64,000 bases of DNA from DASSFG01 sp035547915 (GTDB lineage Bacteria > Planctomycetota > Planctomycetia > Pirellulales > JAICIG01), in the NCBI GenBank assembly GCA_035547915.1, contig DASZTS010000072.1, forward strand, positions 62,001 to 126,000, read 5' to 3'. A program made the position numbers and the translations under genes. The notes under the pieces are model-generated. The model was not told where the DNA came from. It worked only from the letters and a program-made list of their open reading frames with translations, and did not search any database. Below, one piece after another: positions 22,978-32,114 of the stretch; position 1 is the stretch's first letter, and each line of letters opens with the position of its first letter.

Positions 22978-24672
22978 CTACGCCGTGCGCTGGTCGGGAT
23001 ACTTCACGCGGCCGTGGTAGACGGCGGTGAGCGATTTGACCAGGCTGTCTTCGATCTTGCGGAGCTGTTCGAGCGTCAGTCCGCATTCGTCGAACTGCCC
23101 GTCGAGCAGTTTTTTCATGGCGATCTCTTCCACCAGGCTCTCGATGCGGGACGGGGTCGGTTCGACGAGCACGCGGCTGGCGCTCTCGACCGTGTCGGCC
23201 ATCATCAGCACGGCCGCTTCGACGGTCTGTGGCTTGGGGCCCGGATAGCGGAACGAACTTTCCTGGACGTCGCCGGAGTCGGGATCGGTCGCCGATTGCT
23301 GGCTGGCGCGGCGGAAGAAGTATTCGACCAGCGTAGTGCCGTGGTGCTGTTCGATCAGGTCGATGATCGGCTGCGGTAGCCGGTGCTGGCGGGCCAGATC
23401 GGCGCCGTCCTTGATGTGGGCGATGATGATCAGTGTGCTCATGGCGGGCACGAGCGAGTCGTGCCGGCTCTCTTCCAGCCCCTGGTTTTCCACGAAATAG
23501 TGGGGCTTGAGCATCTTGCCGATATCGTGGAAGTAGGCGCCCACGCGCACCAGCAATCCTCGCGCGCCGATGCTCTCGGCCGCGGCCTCGGCAATCGAAG
23601 CCACGTTGATCGAGTGGTTGTACGTGCCGGGGGCCCGCCGCACCAGCTCTTGTAAGAGAGGATGGGCCACGTCGCCCAGTTCGAGCAGGCTGATCTCGGT
23701 GAGCACGCCGAACAAACCCTCGACGAACGGCAACAGGCCGGTGATCAAGAACCCGGCGAGCAGCGTCCATACGCCGTTCTGGCCTGCCAGGTTGAACAGC
23801 GGCCGGGCCGCCGGTTGGCCGTCGAGCATGCCGGCCGCCACGGTCAGCACCGGAGCGATGCTGCCCGAGATCAAGCCGACCCAGATCAGTTTGCGGCGGC
23901 TGCGGATGCGGCCCAATTGCACGATGGCCGAGGTGATGATGCCCAGCAAGAGAACCATGTGGACCAGGCCGGCGCCGTCGGCCAACACGAACATCAACGT
24001 CAACGCCGACGACAGCACGAGCGCCAACTCGCGGCCGTAGGTGATGCCGATCGTCATGCCGAACAGCAGCAGAGGGATGATTTCCGCCCGCCACGGGTCG
24101 CCCGCGGTCCAGCGAGCGAGCAGGATTGCGACGCACGACGAGACCAAGACCAACGATAGTTGGTACAGGTCGTTGATCATCCGGCGGTCGCGCAGGTAGA
24201 CGTAGTAGCCTGCCAGACCCAACAGCCCGACAATCAGGGCGAACAGGGCCACGCCGCGCTCGCTGCTGGCGACGTTGCTGAACTTTTGTGCGATGTAGGT
24301 CTTGTGTTCCAGTTCGAGCAACGCGACGGTCTTCGGCTGCAACGGTTCGCCGGCCAGCGCCAGGGCCTCACCCGGTTCGTAGCGGAGAAACTGCTCCGTC
24401 TCGGTGGCAATCGCCCGTGGATCGGGAACCGAAAAACCGACCCGCGCCGTGATGTTTCGCTGCGGAACGTAGCCCGCATGATAGGGAAACGGCGGCAGCC
24501 AGCCGAGCGCCACGGTCCAGATCGCCACGGCCGCGGCAAAGGCGAGGGCGAACCGCACCAACACGTCGCCGCGGCGCAGCGACGAGAGCACTTTCGCCAA
24601 CCGGCCAGGAGCCAGTTCGAACGACGATACCCGGCCGACGCGCGGGCGTTTGCGAATCGTGGTGCTATTCAT
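22978..24672 (-). CDS. 7TM-HD phosphohydrolase, PgpH/YqfF family
   Basis: The 564-aa membrane protein matches the PgpH/YqfF family, whose studied members hydrolyse cyclic di-AMP. An N-terminal membrane helix (about 40-60) is followed by an extracytoplasmic region, a block of several membrane helices (about 140-340), and a cytoplasmic HD domain. The HD domain shows APGTYNHSINVASIAEAAAE, VGAYFHDIGKMLKPHYF and IEQHHGTTLVEYFF, giving the metal-binding His/Asp set. It overlaps the phoH stop by 4 bp; this pairing is widespread, usually followed by ybeY, which is absent here. Confidence 0.9.
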   Translation of the reverse strand: MNSTTIRKRPRVGRVSSFELAPGRLAKVLSSLRRGDVLVRFALAFAAAVAIWTVALGWLPPFPYHAGYVPQRNITARVGFSVPDPRAIATETEQFLRYEPGEALALAGEPLQPKTVALLELEHKTYIAQKFSNVASSERGVALFALIVGLLGLAGYYVYLRDRRMINDLYQLSLVLVSSCVAILLARWTAGDPWRAEIIPLLLFGMTIGITYGRELALVLSSALTLMFVLADGAGLVHMVLLLGIITSAIVQLGRIRSRRKLIWVGLISGSIAPVLTVAAGMLDGQPAARPLFNLAGQNGVWTLLAGFLITGLLPFVEGLFGVLTEISLLELGDVAHPLLQELVRRAPGTYNHSINVASIAEAAAESIGARGLLVRVGAYFHDIGKMLKPHYFVENQGLEESRHDSLVPAMSTLIIIAHIKDGADLARQHRLPQPIIDLIEQHHGTTLVEYFFRRASQQSATDPDSGDVQESSFRYPGPKPQTVEAAVLMMADTVESASRVLVEPTPSRIESLVEEIAMKKLLDGQFDECGLTLEQLRKIEDSLVKSLTAVYHGRVKYPDQRTA

Positions 24673-25625
24673 CCGTTCGCCCGCCGGCGGGCCGGTTCTT
24701 CTTCGTAGGCTCGAACGATCTCGCGAACCAGGCGGTGACGCACGATGTCGGCGTTGCCCAGCCGCACCTGCGTCAGGCCCTCGATACCCTTCAATCGCCG
24801 TACCGCATCGATCAGGCCGCTTTGCGTATGGTTCGGCAGGTCGACTTGCGTGGCATCTCCCGAAACCACGATCTTCGAGTTGCGGCCCATGCGTGTCAAA
24901 AACATCTTCATCTGCGAAATCGTCGTGTTCTGGGCCTCGTCGAGGATGATGAATGCCTCGTTGAGTGTCCGCCCGCGCATGTAGGCCAGCGGAATCACTT
25001 CGATCAGGTCCTGCTCGGTGTAGCGCTTGATCTGGTCGTAATCCATCATCTCGCGCAGGGCGTCGAGCAGGGGGCGCAGGTAGGGGTTGATCTTGGCCTG
25101 CAAATCACCCGGCAGATAACCCAAACTCTCGCCGGCTTCGACCGCCGGCCGCACGAGCACGATCTTGCGGATCCGCTCCTGTTTGAGGGCGGCCACGGCC
25201 ATCGCTACCGCCAAGTAGGTCTTACCAGTTCCCGCCGGTCCGACACAAAACACCAAGTCATAATTCTGGATGGCCCGCAGATAGTCGGCCTGTCCGGGAG
25301 TGCGGGCCTGAATCTTTCGTCCGGCCTGGAAGACCTCGATGGGCGGCACGTCGGGCGCGGTGCGTTCGCCGGTGGCGGCGGCCAGGGCACGGGCCACATC
25401 GTCGGAGGCGACTTCGCCCTGCCGCACCGCAAGCGCCTGGAGCTGCTCCAGCACTCCCGTGGCCTTACTGACCGCTTCTTCCGACCCTTCCACGCGAATC
25501 TGGTCGCTGCGGGTCGAAATGCGCACCCCGAGCGCATCGCGGATTTGCTTGAGGTGCTGATCGCGAGGCCCAAAGAGCGTCAAAAGCGCTTTGGAATCGA
25601 CTACCGCAATGCTGGCTTCGGTCAT
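24669..25625 (-). CDS. PhoH-family ATPase
   Basis: The 318-aa protein begins at the ATG at 25625 (MTEASIAVVDSK), which gives the usual PhoH/PhoL length; an upstream start would add 25 basic residues. An N-terminal KH-like region (about 10-70) precedes the ATPase domain. Walker A is GPAGTGKTYLAVA near residue 119 and Walker B is FIILDEAQNT near residue 219, with VVSGDATQVDLP as a further signature. PhoH proteins are linked to RNA processing and ribosome biogenesis. The 4-bp overlap with the HD gene indicates an operon. Confidence 0.93.
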   Translation of the reverse strand: MTEASIAVVDSKALLTLFGPRDQHLKQIRDALGVRISTRSDQIRVEGSEEAVSKATGVLEQLQALAVRQGEVASDDVARALAAATGERTAPDVPPIEVFQAGRKIQARTPGQADYLRAIQNYDLVFCVGPAGTGKTYLAVAMAVAALKQERIRKIVLVRPAVEAGESLGYLPGDLQAKINPYLRPLLDALREMMDYDQIKRYTEQDLIEVIPLAYMRGRTLNEAFIILDEAQNTTISQMKMFLTRMGRNSKIVVSGDATQVDLPNHTQSGLIDAVRRLKGIEGLTQVRLGNADIVRHRLVREIVRAYEEEPARRRANG

Positions 25626-26203
25626 TAGGCGAGCGGCGGCATTGGACGGGCCACCGCTGATAGTACGCTGCCGACAACGCAGTCGGACGCATAGCGACAT
25701 TCTACCTCAGCCGGCCAGCAGCCGACTAGCGGGAACCTGTGTTGCATCGCAACTCATTTGCGACAAGCGACTTGCGTTCATGATGGGATCTCAGAACCGG
25801 TCGGCAAGCTGCAATGGTCGGTTCCGGCGGGCCCGATTCGGTCGGTTCGCCGAACACGGCGACGGTAACGATCGGCGAAGTTGCAAGGCGGAGGGCCGGA
25901 GACGTTTTCACTTCCGCTGAAGCCCGACAGCTCAGCCGCGACGGCAGACATCGCCCGGGTCGAGAGATGACGGCAGTGGGCGCGCGGTGCCGGCTTGGCG
26001 ACGTTCTCTTGAACTGGTCGCACGACGATCAGCCGGATTCGCGATCGCCCACGTGTGATCCGACGAGTTTCGACTCGATTTGCCAAACGACTGCCAGCTC
26101 TCCCTAGATTACCCTACCCGCCAAGCTGGCATACTAGTTGCGAACACGGCCCGCCAATCGCGCCTCGCCCGTCGTCCTCAATTCTCTCAGCAGGAGCAAG
26201 CCC
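25626..26203. other. 578-bp divergent intergenic region, no gene seen
   Basis: This is one of the two long gaps in the window. Short open frames exist on both strands but read as Arg/Ser/Pro-rich shadow sequence. A minus-strand TAGAAT at 25704-25699 could be the -10 box of phoH. Near 26,190 a CAGGAG precedes the secreted-protein start. I found no tRNA, RNase P, tmRNA or SRP signature. Confidence 0.5.
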
Positions 26204-29200
26204 ATGTCGCGGATTAACTTCTCACTCCGCTCGTCGCGTCTCTCCCACAGCACCCAGCGAGGGCTGGCAGAGCGGTCGTGTGGGATAGAGACACTCGAAG
26301 ATCGCTACCTGCTCACCGGTTATATGCAAATGAACCTGGTCTCCGACCAGCCCGGCGGGGCACTCATCCAAGACCCGAAGCTGGTCGCGCCTTGGGGCAT
26401 TTCTGTGGCGCCGGACGGCAACTTCTATGTGGCGGATAGCGGTTCGAGCATGGCCACGATCTATGCGGGCGACGTCGGTGGCACACCGTTCAGCAAAGAC
26501 TCACTCGCGGTAAGCCTTCCGGGCGGTCTGCCGACCGGCGAAGTCGCCAACGGCGCCGGGGGCTTCGATGTGACCGGCCCGGACGGCTCGACCGGTTCCT
26601 CGCAGGTCATTTTCGACTCGGCCAACGGCAACCTGGACGGCTACAGCCCGGGTGTTCCCGCCAGCAGCACGACCTCGACGCTCGCCCAATTGGCCGCCCA
26701 GGTCGACGGCGCGGTGTATACCGGTCTGGCGATCGGTTCGGTCGGGGGCACGACATATCTGTTCGCCGCCGACTTCCAGAACGGCACCGTCGACGTGTTC
26801 GACACGAACTTCAATCTGGTGACGTCGCTGGCGGCAAACGCCCACCCAGGCTATTCGCCGTTCGGCGTCCAGGTGATCAACGGCGAGCTCTATGTCACGT
26901 ACGCCAAATACTCGACCACGAGCGTGAACACCGGCGACAACGACCAGGACGACGGCGATCAGAACGATCAGGGCGAACAGAGCGACGCCAAAGGCGGGAA
27001 TGGGAACGGAAATGGAAATGGGCAGGGCAACGGCAACGGGCAAGGAAACGACAACGGCAACGGAAATGGCAATGGCGCTAACGGCCATCATGGACACAAA
27101 GGGGGGAACGAGGACAACGATTCCGACGACGGCGAGAACAACGGCGCCGGTCCCAGCGGCGTGCGGCTACTGGTGGCAACAGGTGGATTCGTCGACGCCT
27201 ATTCCCTGAGCGGACTGCTTCCCGGCAGCGCGCTGCCGACAGCGACTTGGTCGGCCGGCACCTCACTCAACGCTCCCTGGGGAGTCGCATTGGCTCCGGC
27301 CGGTTTCGGAGATTTCGGCGGAGACCTGCTGGTGGGCAACTTCGGCGACGGGCATATCACGGCTCTCAACCCGACGACCGGCGCCCTGGTCACGACGGCG
27401 ACGACCACCACCGGGCAGCTCACGAATCCGAACGGCACGCCGATCGTCGTCGACCACCTTCTCGGCCTGACGTTCGGCAACGGCACCACGGCCGGCAACA
27501 GCGACACGCTCTACTTCACGTCGGCCCCCGCCGGTAGCGCGAGTACCCCTACGTCGAGCAATCCTTCGCTGATCGTGCTCGACGGATCGAGTCCCGGCGC
27601 GCTGACGGTGGTCGGCAACGCCAATGTGGCCGTCTCGGGCGGTGGTACGCTGGCGGTCGATAGCAGCAGTTCCTCGGCAATCACGGCCAGCGGCAACGCC
27701 CAGGTCGCGGCCGGCACCATCGACGTGGTCGGCTCGACGAGCACCAACGGCAACGCGAACATCAGCGGCACGGTCGACACCGGCGCGGCGCCCATTGCCG
27801 ACCCGTTCGCTTCCCTGCCGGTGCCATCGACGGCCGGCCTTCAGCCATTCCAGGCCGTGCACATCAGCGATCACAGCCACGTCACCTTGCAGCCGGGCGT
27901 CTACACGGGAGGCATCGACGTCTCCGGGCAAGCGTCGGTCTTTCTCATGCCGGGAATGTACATCCTCCAAGGAGGCGGGCTCACTATTTCCGGCGGTGCG
28001 ACGGTCGTGGGCAACAACGTGACGATCTTCAACAGTCCGGTCAACGCCAACGAGGGGATCAATGTCACCGGACAGGGGAGCCTCTCTCTTTCCGGATCCA
28101 CGAGCGGCACCTATAAGGGAATCGCCCTCTTCCAGGCGCCCGGGGCCGGTTCGCCCATCACGGTCGATGGCCAAGGATCGATCACGGTGCAAGGGATCGT
28201 CTACGCTCCTGCCGCGACGGCAGAGATCTCGGGCAACGGGCAGCTCACGGTGCTGAACGATCTCGACGACGGCATCCAGGCACAGCTTGTCGTGTTCGAC
28301 CTGAACGTCGTCGGCAACGGCACAGTGGCCGTCAGCGGCACGGGTAGCCAGGGAGTCGTGGGTATCCACGGACTACTCGGCAGCCTGCAACCGGCCACCA
28401 GCGCGAACCCACTGGTGATCACCGGCGGGGTGATTCAGGCCACCGAGGGAACGACGTTCACGGGGGCGGTCGCTGCCTTGGGGGCCGCGGCGGCCGGCGC
28501 GGTCGCGGGCAACTTCACGGCCACCATCGACTGGGGTGATGGTACCAGCTCGACCGGCACAGTGGCCGCCACCGGCAACGGCGGCTTCCTGGTGCTCGGC
28601 AACCATGATTACGCTGAGGAAGGGACCGACACGATCACGGTCACCGTTTCCGATAACAGCAGCCATACGGTCAGCTCCACCGCAAGCGCGCAAGTGGCCG
28701 ACGCACCGCTCGTGGCCACATCGATCAACATACCCGTGCAGTCGAGCCTGACGGTCAGCAACCTACAGGTCGCCTCCGTGACCGATACGGGTGGCGCGGA
28801 AGCCGCGGGTAACTACACGGCCACGATCGACTGGGGCGACGGCACGGCGACTTCGACGGGCACCGTGAGTGTCAGCGGCCACACGCTCAATATCGCCGGC
28901 AGCCATACGTATGCGATGGCGGGCCGCTATGGTGTCACGGTCACCGTCACGGACGAGGGAGGCGCCTCGACGGTCGTGCATTCGGTCCTTGTGGCTGGCA
29001 ACCCCACGCCCAACAATCTGTTCGTGTCCAGCGCGTTTGAGGACGTGTTGGAGAGGCAGGTCGATCAGCCCACCTTGCAGTATTTCCTCAACTTGCTCGA
29101 GGGGGGCGCGTCGCGCGGCGCCGTCGCCCTCGCGCTCACGCATAGCCCCGAGTTTCTGCAGGACCTGATCACGGAAGCCTACGAACATTTTTTGGGCCGC

Positions 29201-29632
29201 GATCCCGATGCTTCTGGCCTGGCCTTCTGGCTGAGCGCGATGCAAGGTGGGCTCACGCTCGAGCAGCTCGAAGCCGATTTCATCGGCGCGCCGGAGTATT
29301 TTTCGCACAGCGGCGGCACCGACCAGTTGTTCGTCGACCACATGTACTTCGACTTGCTGGGCCGCGCGCCCGACACGGCAGGTGAGCTATTCTGGGTGAA
29401 CGCTCTGACCGGTGGTGAAGGCCGCGGCCTGGTTGCCCTGGGCTTCGCCGACAGTGCGGAGCACGAGGGGATCATCGTACGTGACGACTACTTGACGTAT
29501 CTCAATCGGGCACCGGCGACGAGTGAACTGAACTATTGGGTCGATCAATTCGAGAACGGCGTGAACAACGAGAACGTCGTGGCCGGCTTCATCGCCTCGC
29601 CCGAGTTTTTTGAGTCTCACACCGACGATTGA
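26204..29632 (+). CDS. Large secreted multidomain protein (TIGR03118, PKD-like, DUF4214)
   Basis: The 1142-aa protein starts at the ATG at 26204, preceded by CAGGAG; this start was chosen over one 22 codons upstream. The N-terminus has the planctomycete secreted-protein motif ETLEDRYLLTG. Residues about 35-470 match the TIGR03118 type (NLVSDQPGGALIQDPKLVAP, PWGISVAPDG) but are split by a Gly/Asn/Asp-rich insert at about 243-312. A Ser/Gly/Thr-rich beta region follows (about 470-750). Two PKD-like modules each carry ATIDWGDGT, near residues 770 and 868. The last 200 residues hold DUF4214-like repeats (HFLGRDPDASGLAFWLSAM, YFDLLGRAPDTAGELFWVNA). It is probably a surface or matrix protein. Confidence 0.88.
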   Translation: MSRINFSLRSSRLSHSTQRGLAERSCGIETLEDRYLLTGYMQMNLVSDQPGGALIQDPKLVAPWGISVAPDGNFYVADSGSSMATIYAGDVGGTPFSKDSLAVSLPGGLPTGEVANGAGGFDVTGPDGSTGSSQVIFDSANGNLDGYSPGVPASSTTSTLAQLAAQVDGAVYTGLAIGSVGGTTYLFAADFQNGTVDVFDTNFNLVTSLAANAHPGYSPFGVQVINGELYVTYAKYSTTSVNTGDNDQDDGDQNDQGEQSDAKGGNGNGNGNGQGNGNGQGNDNGNGNGNGANGHHGHKGGNEDNDSDDGENNGAGPSGVRLLVATGGFVDAYSLSGLLPGSALPTATWSAGTSLNAPWGVALAPAGFGDFGGDLLVGNFGDGHITALNPTTGALVTTATTTTGQLTNPNGTPIVVDHLLGLTFGNGTTAGNSDTLYFTSAPAGSASTPTSSNPSLIVLDGSSPGALTVVGNANVAVSGGGTLAVDSSSSSAITASGNAQVAAGTIDVVGSTSTNGNANISGTVDTGAAPIADPFASLPVPSTAGLQPFQAVHISDHSHVTLQPGVYTGGIDVSGQASVFLMPGMYILQGGGLTISGGATVVGNNVTIFNSPVNANEGINVTGQGSLSLSGSTSGTYKGIALFQAPGAGSPITVDGQGSITVQGIVYAPAATAEISGNGQLTVLNDLDDGIQAQLVVFDLNVVGNGTVAVSGTGSQGVVGIHGLLGSLQPATSANPLVITGGVIQATEGTTFTGAVAALGAAAAGAVAGNFTATIDWGDGTSSTGTVAATGNGGFLVLGNHDYAEEGTDTITVTVSDNSSHTVSSTASAQVADAPLVATSINIPVQSSLTVSNLQVASVTDTGGAEAAGNYTATIDWGDGTATSTGTVSVSGHTLNIAGSHTYAMAGRYGVTVTVTDEGGASTVVHSVLVAGNPTPNNLFVSSAFEDVLERQVDQPTLQYFLNLLEGGASRGAVALALTHSPEFLQDLITEAYEHFLGRDPDASGLAFWLSAMQGGLTLEQLEADFIGAPEYFSHSGGTDQLFVDHMYFDLLGRAPDTAGELFWVNALTGGEGRGLVALGFADSAEHEGIIVRDDYLTYLNRAPATSELNYWVDQFENGVNNENVVAGFIASPEFFESHTDD
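26930..27140 (+). repeat. Low-complexity Gly/Asn/Asp coding tract
   Basis: In-frame GGN-AAC type codons repeat (NGNGNGQGNGNGQGN) inside the secreted protein, with acidic stretches on both sides. The tract splits the TIGR03118-like domain and is probably a flexible, possibly calcium-binding loop. Confidence 0.7.
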
Positions 29633-29690
29633 CGCGGTGAGCGGAGGTCTGGCCGCCGGTCGAGGTTTTTCGGGTCGGAGACGGTACGCG

Positions 29691-30668
29691 TCAGGGGGCT
29701 GACCGTACCGCGCTCTGGCTGCGAAAGAACTCGATGCTCCGTCGGATCGCATCGGGCACCGAAGAGAAGTGGTCGCCCGGTACCAAGACCGCCTCGACGT
29801 CGATGCCGCTTCCGCGGGCCAGGTTGGCCGTCTGCGCGGTCGAGGCAGCGGCCCAGCCTTCGGCGGCGCCGTAGTAGAGCCGCGCGGGACATTTGAAGCT
29901 CGCGCCATAGACCGAAGGCGAACGAATCTGGAGTTCGCGTATGTCGGACGTGTCGAACACGGAGAGATGCGGTAAGTCACGGACCAGTTGCCCGGCGTCG
30001 GGCGAACCCGAAAAAGCGGCGGCCGCCCGGAACTTGTCCGACGCCATCGCCGCGAGCATCGCCAGTGTGCCTCCCGCGCTGTGCCCGGCCACATAGACCC
30101 GGTCGGCATCCACGTAGGACAGATTCCGCAGGGCGTCCGCCGCGCCCAGCACATCTTCGACCTCGTCGAAGAAGAGTGTGAAATTCCCCGGCTGGCCGTT
30201 CTCGCCGCGCAATACGGGCTCCATCACCACGTAACCCGCGTCGCGGTAGGGCTGGGCCATCTCCAGATCGCCGTCACCGAACGCGAAGCCGCCGTGCAGG
30301 AACAGCACGGCAGGTCGCTTTTGGCCGTCCGCCGGCGGAGGATCGACATAGGCCGTCAGGCTCAAATCGCCGGAGCGATAACTGACCGGCTCGGCGCCGT
30401 GCACTTGAAAGTTCGGAGCGGCGGGCTGCGGCGATGGGCCAGTCCGCCGCAACTTGGTACTGAAACTACGCCGTGCGACGGCGTAATCTTCGGCTTGCGG
30501 CGTAAGCGGGGGCGAGACCGCGTGGGGAGAGACCGTGACGTTGGCCCGGGAAGCGATCCCGAGAAAGGCCATGGCCCCTACGCCGCAGAGGCACATCATC
30601 AATAAGCCGGCGCCGACCACGACGCCGATGATTATCAGCGCGACATTCGTCTGTTTCTTCTCGGACAT
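29691..30668 (-). CDS. Membrane-anchored alpha/beta hydrolase
   Basis: The 325-aa protein starts at the ATG at 30668 (MSEKKQTN); a GTG three codons earlier is possible. Residues about 8-40 form a membrane helix, so the enzyme is anchored with its catalytic part outside. The alpha/beta-hydrolase fold is clear: oxyanion motif FLHGGFAFG, nucleophile elbow VAGHSAGGTLAML and a late His in LVPGDHFSSVP. This is like prolyl-oligopeptidase or esterase/acetylxylan-type hydrolases; substrate unknown. It lies 50 bp downstream of xylA on the same strand and may be part of its transcript. Confidence 0.85.
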   Translation of the reverse strand: MSEKKQTNVALIIIGVVVGAGLLMMCLCGVGAMAFLGIASRANVTVSPHAVSPPLTPQAEDYAVARRSFSTKLRRTGPSPQPAAPNFQVHGAEPVSYRSGDLSLTAYVDPPPADGQKRPAVLFLHGGFAFGDGDLEMAQPYRDAGYVVMEPVLRGENGQPGNFTLFFDEVEDVLGAADALRNLSYVDADRVYVAGHSAGGTLAMLAAMASDKFRAAAAFSGSPDAGQLVRDLPHLSVFDTSDIRELQIRSPSVYGASFKCPARLYYGAAEGWAAASTAQTANLARGSGIDVEAVLVPGDHFSSVPDAIRRSIEFFRSQSAVRSAP

Positions 30669-30727
30669 GGCATCCACCCGCTCAGGTACGCCGGGCGTTC
30701 GGCCATCCCTGGCTACCTCTGCGCGCC

Positions 30728-32038
30728 TTATAGGTAGCAGTTGATCAGGTTTTCGAGCATCTCCTGCCGGCCGCTCTTATTGGGCGCGATCTCGCCCTTG
30801 TCGAGCATATACTTTTCCAGCGAAGCAAAGCCGTGCTTGCCCGCCTCGATCTCGGCGCCCACGCCCGTATTCCACGAACCGTATCGCTCTTTGAGCAGCT
30901 TGTCGAGCTGGCCGTCGCTACGGATGGCGGCTGCGATCTTCAGGCCACGAGCGAAGGCGTCCATGCCACCGATGTGGGCGTAGAACAGGTCGATCGGCTC
31001 GAAACTCTCGCGCCGCACCTTGGCGTCGAAGTTCACACCGCCAGGTGCCAACCCGCCATACTTCAAGATCGACAGCATGCACTGGGTCGTCAGATAAATG
31101 TCGGTGGGGAACTGGTCGGTGTCCCAGCCGAGCAGCAAGTCGCCGGTGTTGGCGTCGATTGAACCCAAGAAGCCTTGATGGCCGGCATATTCCAGCTCGT
31201 GCTGCATGGTGTGTCCGGCCAACGTGGCATGGTTGGTCTCGATGTTCAGCTTGACGTGGTCTGCCAGGTCGTACGCGCGCAAAAAGTTGATGCAGGCCGC
31301 CGCATCGAAGTCGTACTGGTGCTTGGTCGGCTCCTTCGGCTTCGGCTCGAACAGGAATTGCCCCTTGAAGCCGATCTGCTTGGCATAGTCGACGGCCATG
31401 TGCATGAAGCGGGCCAGGTGGTCGAGCTCGCGCTTCATGTCGGTGTTCAACAGGTTTTGATAACCCTCGCGGCCGCCCCAGAAGACATAATTATCACCGC
31501 CCAGTTCCTTGGTGACTTCGATTGCCTTCTTGACTTGCGCCGCGGCGTAGGCGAAGGCGTCGGCATGGCAGCTTGTCGCCGCACCGTGCATATACCGCGG
31601 ATTGCTGAACAGGTTGGCCGTACCCCACAGCAGTTTGATGCCGGTGCGCTGCTGTTCCTCCTTGAGCACTTTGACCACGGCATCGAGGTTCTTGTTCGAC
31701 TCGGCCAGCGTTTTGCCTTCGGGCGCGACGTCGCGATCGTGGAAACAGTAGAAGCCGACCCCCAGCTTCTCCATGAATTCGAAGGCTACGCGGGCGCGAC
31801 TCTCGGCATTTTGCACCGAGTCGCTGGCGGCCTCCCAGGGCCGCAACATGGTGCCGGGGCCGAACGGATCACTTCCCGTGCCGCGGAACGTGTGCCAGTA
31901 GGCCACACTGAAGCGGAAGTGGTCTTTCATGGGCTTCCCTTCCACCACCTCGTCGGCGTCGTAGTGATGGAAGGCGAGCGGGTTCTTGCTCTTTGGCCCG
32001 TCAAAGGGGATCTTATTCACTTCGGCAAAAGCGGGCAT
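30728..32038 (-). CDS. xylA: Xylose isomerase
   Basis: The 436-aa enzyme interconverts xylose and xylulose (and glucose and fructose). It has the family TIM-barrel motifs: NYVFWGGREGYQNLLNTD, QFLFEPKPKEPTKHQYD and NIETNHATLAGHTMQHELE, which hold the catalytic His and metal-binding Glu, His and Asp residues. The length is that of class II enzymes. A good ribosome site (GGAGAAGAAC) precedes the ATG. No xylulokinase is nearby. It is divergent from the ABC transporter gene across 76 bp. Confidence 0.97.
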   Translation of the reverse strand: MPAFAEVNKIPFDGPKSKNPLAFHHYDADEVVEGKPMKDHFRFSVAYWHTFRGTGSDPFGPGTMLRPWEAASDSVQNAESRARVAFEFMEKLGVGFYCFHDRDVAPEGKTLAESNKNLDAVVKVLKEEQQRTGIKLLWGTANLFSNPRYMHGAATSCHADAFAYAAAQVKKAIEVTKELGGDNYVFWGGREGYQNLLNTDMKRELDHLARFMHMAVDYAKQIGFKGQFLFEPKPKEPTKHQYDFDAAACINFLRAYDLADHVKLNIETNHATLAGHTMQHELEYAGHQGFLGSIDANTGDLLLGWDTDQFPTDIYLTTQCMLSILKYGGLAPGGVNFDAKVRRESFEPIDLFYAHIGGMDAFARGLKIAAAIRSDGQLDKLLKERYGSWNTGVGAEIEAGKHGFASLEKYMLDKGEIAPNKSGRQEMLENLINCYL

Positions 32039-32114
32039 GTGTTCTTCTCCACGGAAGGATCGCGAATCGCCCTATGGTGCCAGATCGGTACACGCGAGGC
32101 AACTGTCGGACTCC

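Noticed and set aside
25814..26107. 97-codon plus-strand frame in the 578-bp gap
   Set aside because: No ribosome site, no domain and no support beyond absence of stops.
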